Assembly: GCA_937141995.1 (NCBI GenBank)
Contig: CAKZQX010000691.1
Span: 1-5,648, forward strand
DNA: 5,648 bases
Reading direction: 5' to 3'
Origin: an uncultured Chloroflexaceae bacterium
Lineage (GTDB): Bacteria > Chloroflexota > Chloroflexia > Chloroflexales > Chloroflexaceae
Shown: positions 5,128 through 5,648 of the stretch, one piece after another
Layout: the number at the start of each line of letters is the position of its first letter
Position numbering within the stretch: position 1 is the stretch's first letter
Notes under the pieces: model-generated
Database searches by the model: none
Seen by the model: only the letters and a program-made list of their open reading frames with translations
Told to the model about the DNA's origin: nothing
Position numbers and translations under genes: made by a program

Positions 5128-5648
5128 GTGCCGACTTCACGTTTCATGAGGACTGGCCTGGCGTGGATGCTCCTGCTGTTTCTAACGGCCTGCACTGCAC
5201 CGCCGCCCGCAGAAACTCCCACCATTGTTTCAGCGACGCCCGCTCCGGCAGTGACTCCAACCGACGCAACCGGTGAGACTACCGGCACGATTACCGGGAG
5301 CCTGCGCTATCCCAGTGACGGCGTGCCGGAGTTGCTGGTCTATGCGATCGATACGGCTAACCCGGATAACTTTTACACGACCCGCACCGAGAGCGGCGCG
5401 ACGACATTTACCATACCGGATGTAGAACCGGGCGACTATCATGTTGTCGCGTACCTGGCTGACGCGCCCGATGCCGGACTGGCCGGCGGCTACTCAGAAA
5501 TGGTGCCATGTGGTCTAACCGCTGAGTGTACTGATCATACGCTTATCCCCGTCACGGTAGCGGCCGGCGAAACCGTTGAAGAGGTGCAGGTGCATGACTG
5601 GTACGCGCCGGAGGGAGCGTTCCCGCCGCGCCCCGATGCGGCGGCGGG
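5128..5648 (+). CDS. Secreted lipoprotein with carboxypeptidase-regulatory-like beta-sandwich domain (3' end missing)
   Basis: The frame stays open for 173 codons from a GTG start to the right edge, so the C-terminus is not seen. The N-terminus is a typical lipoprotein signal peptide: MPTSRFMRTG, a hydrophobic core (LAWMLLLFLT), then the lipobox LTAC with Cys22 as the predicted lipidated residue. Residues 23-50 are a Pro/Thr/Ala-rich linker. Residues about 52-157 look like a single beta-sandwich of the carboxypeptidase-regulatory or prealbumin-like kind: GTITGSLRYPSDGVPELLVY, then a TFTIPDVEPGDYHVVAY core strand pair, and an ending in VHDWYAP. Cys128 and Cys134 may form a disulfide. The role is unknown; these domains commonly mediate binding or structural spacing at the cell surface. 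Transcription is divergent from the purL operon, and its promoter overlaps the edge of a MITE-like element. Confidence 0.85.
   Translation, partial: MPTSRFMRTGLAWMLLLFLTACTAPPPAETPTIVSATPAPAVTPTDATGETTGTITGSLRYPSDGVPELLVYAIDTANPDNFYTTRTESGATTFTIPDVEPGDYHVVAYLADAPDAGLAGGYSEMVPCGLTAECTDHTLIPVTVAAGETVEEVQVHDWYAPEGAFPPRPDAAA

Noticed and set aside
4908..5276. 122-codon plus-strand ORF overlapping the lipoprotein start
   Set aside because: It runs through the MITE-like element and overlaps the lipoprotein gene in another frame, without a Shine-Dalgarno.
1..5648. CRISPR array, toxin-antitoxin, phage or defence genes
   Set aside because: No spaced direct repeats, paired small ORFs or recognisable defence domains were found on either strand.

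Overview
The window looks like chromosomal DNA of a Chloroflexi-type (probably Chloroflexales, Roseiflexus/Chloroflexus-like) bacterium. This is inferred from moderately high GC, a 1010-residue PurL with a PurS-like N-terminal domain, and a DUF1444 protein and Pro/Thr-linker lipoprotein of the style common in that group. No database search was possible, so the placement is tentative.

Layout: the left edge cuts through a tRNA with a CAU anticodon (+ strand), with only its 3' 53 nt present. A 17-bp perfect hairpin follows and can terminate both the tRNA and the opposing operon. From 125 to 4738 three genes lie head-to-tail on the minus strand, separated by only 11 to about 28 nt, so they are probably one transcript: purL (FGAM synthase, purine biosynthesis), then a DUF1444/YtpQ-like soluble protein, then a seven-helix membrane protein of unknown function. 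A strong sigma70-type promoter (TTGACG, 17-nt spacer, TACAAT) lies just upstream of purL. It shows that the long ORF starting at 4870 is too long and that the real start is the ATG at 4738.

The intergenic region 4739-5127 separates the purL operon from a divergent plus-strand gene, cut by the right edge, that encodes a secreted lipoprotein with one beta-sandwich (carboxypeptidase-regulatory-like) domain. It starts with GTG behind a strong Shine-Dalgarno.

The most interesting structure is in that intergenic region. A 161-bp segment (4887-5047) has 13-bp perfect terminal inverted repeats and is flanked by identical 8-bp direct repeats (TGATATGA), which is the signature of a MITE-like non-autonomous insertion. 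It carries a 9-bp-periodic CGAA repeat. Its right target duplication is also the extended -10 element proposed for the lipoprotein gene. No multi-gene defence or other novel system is visible; the coding part is otherwise ordinary.
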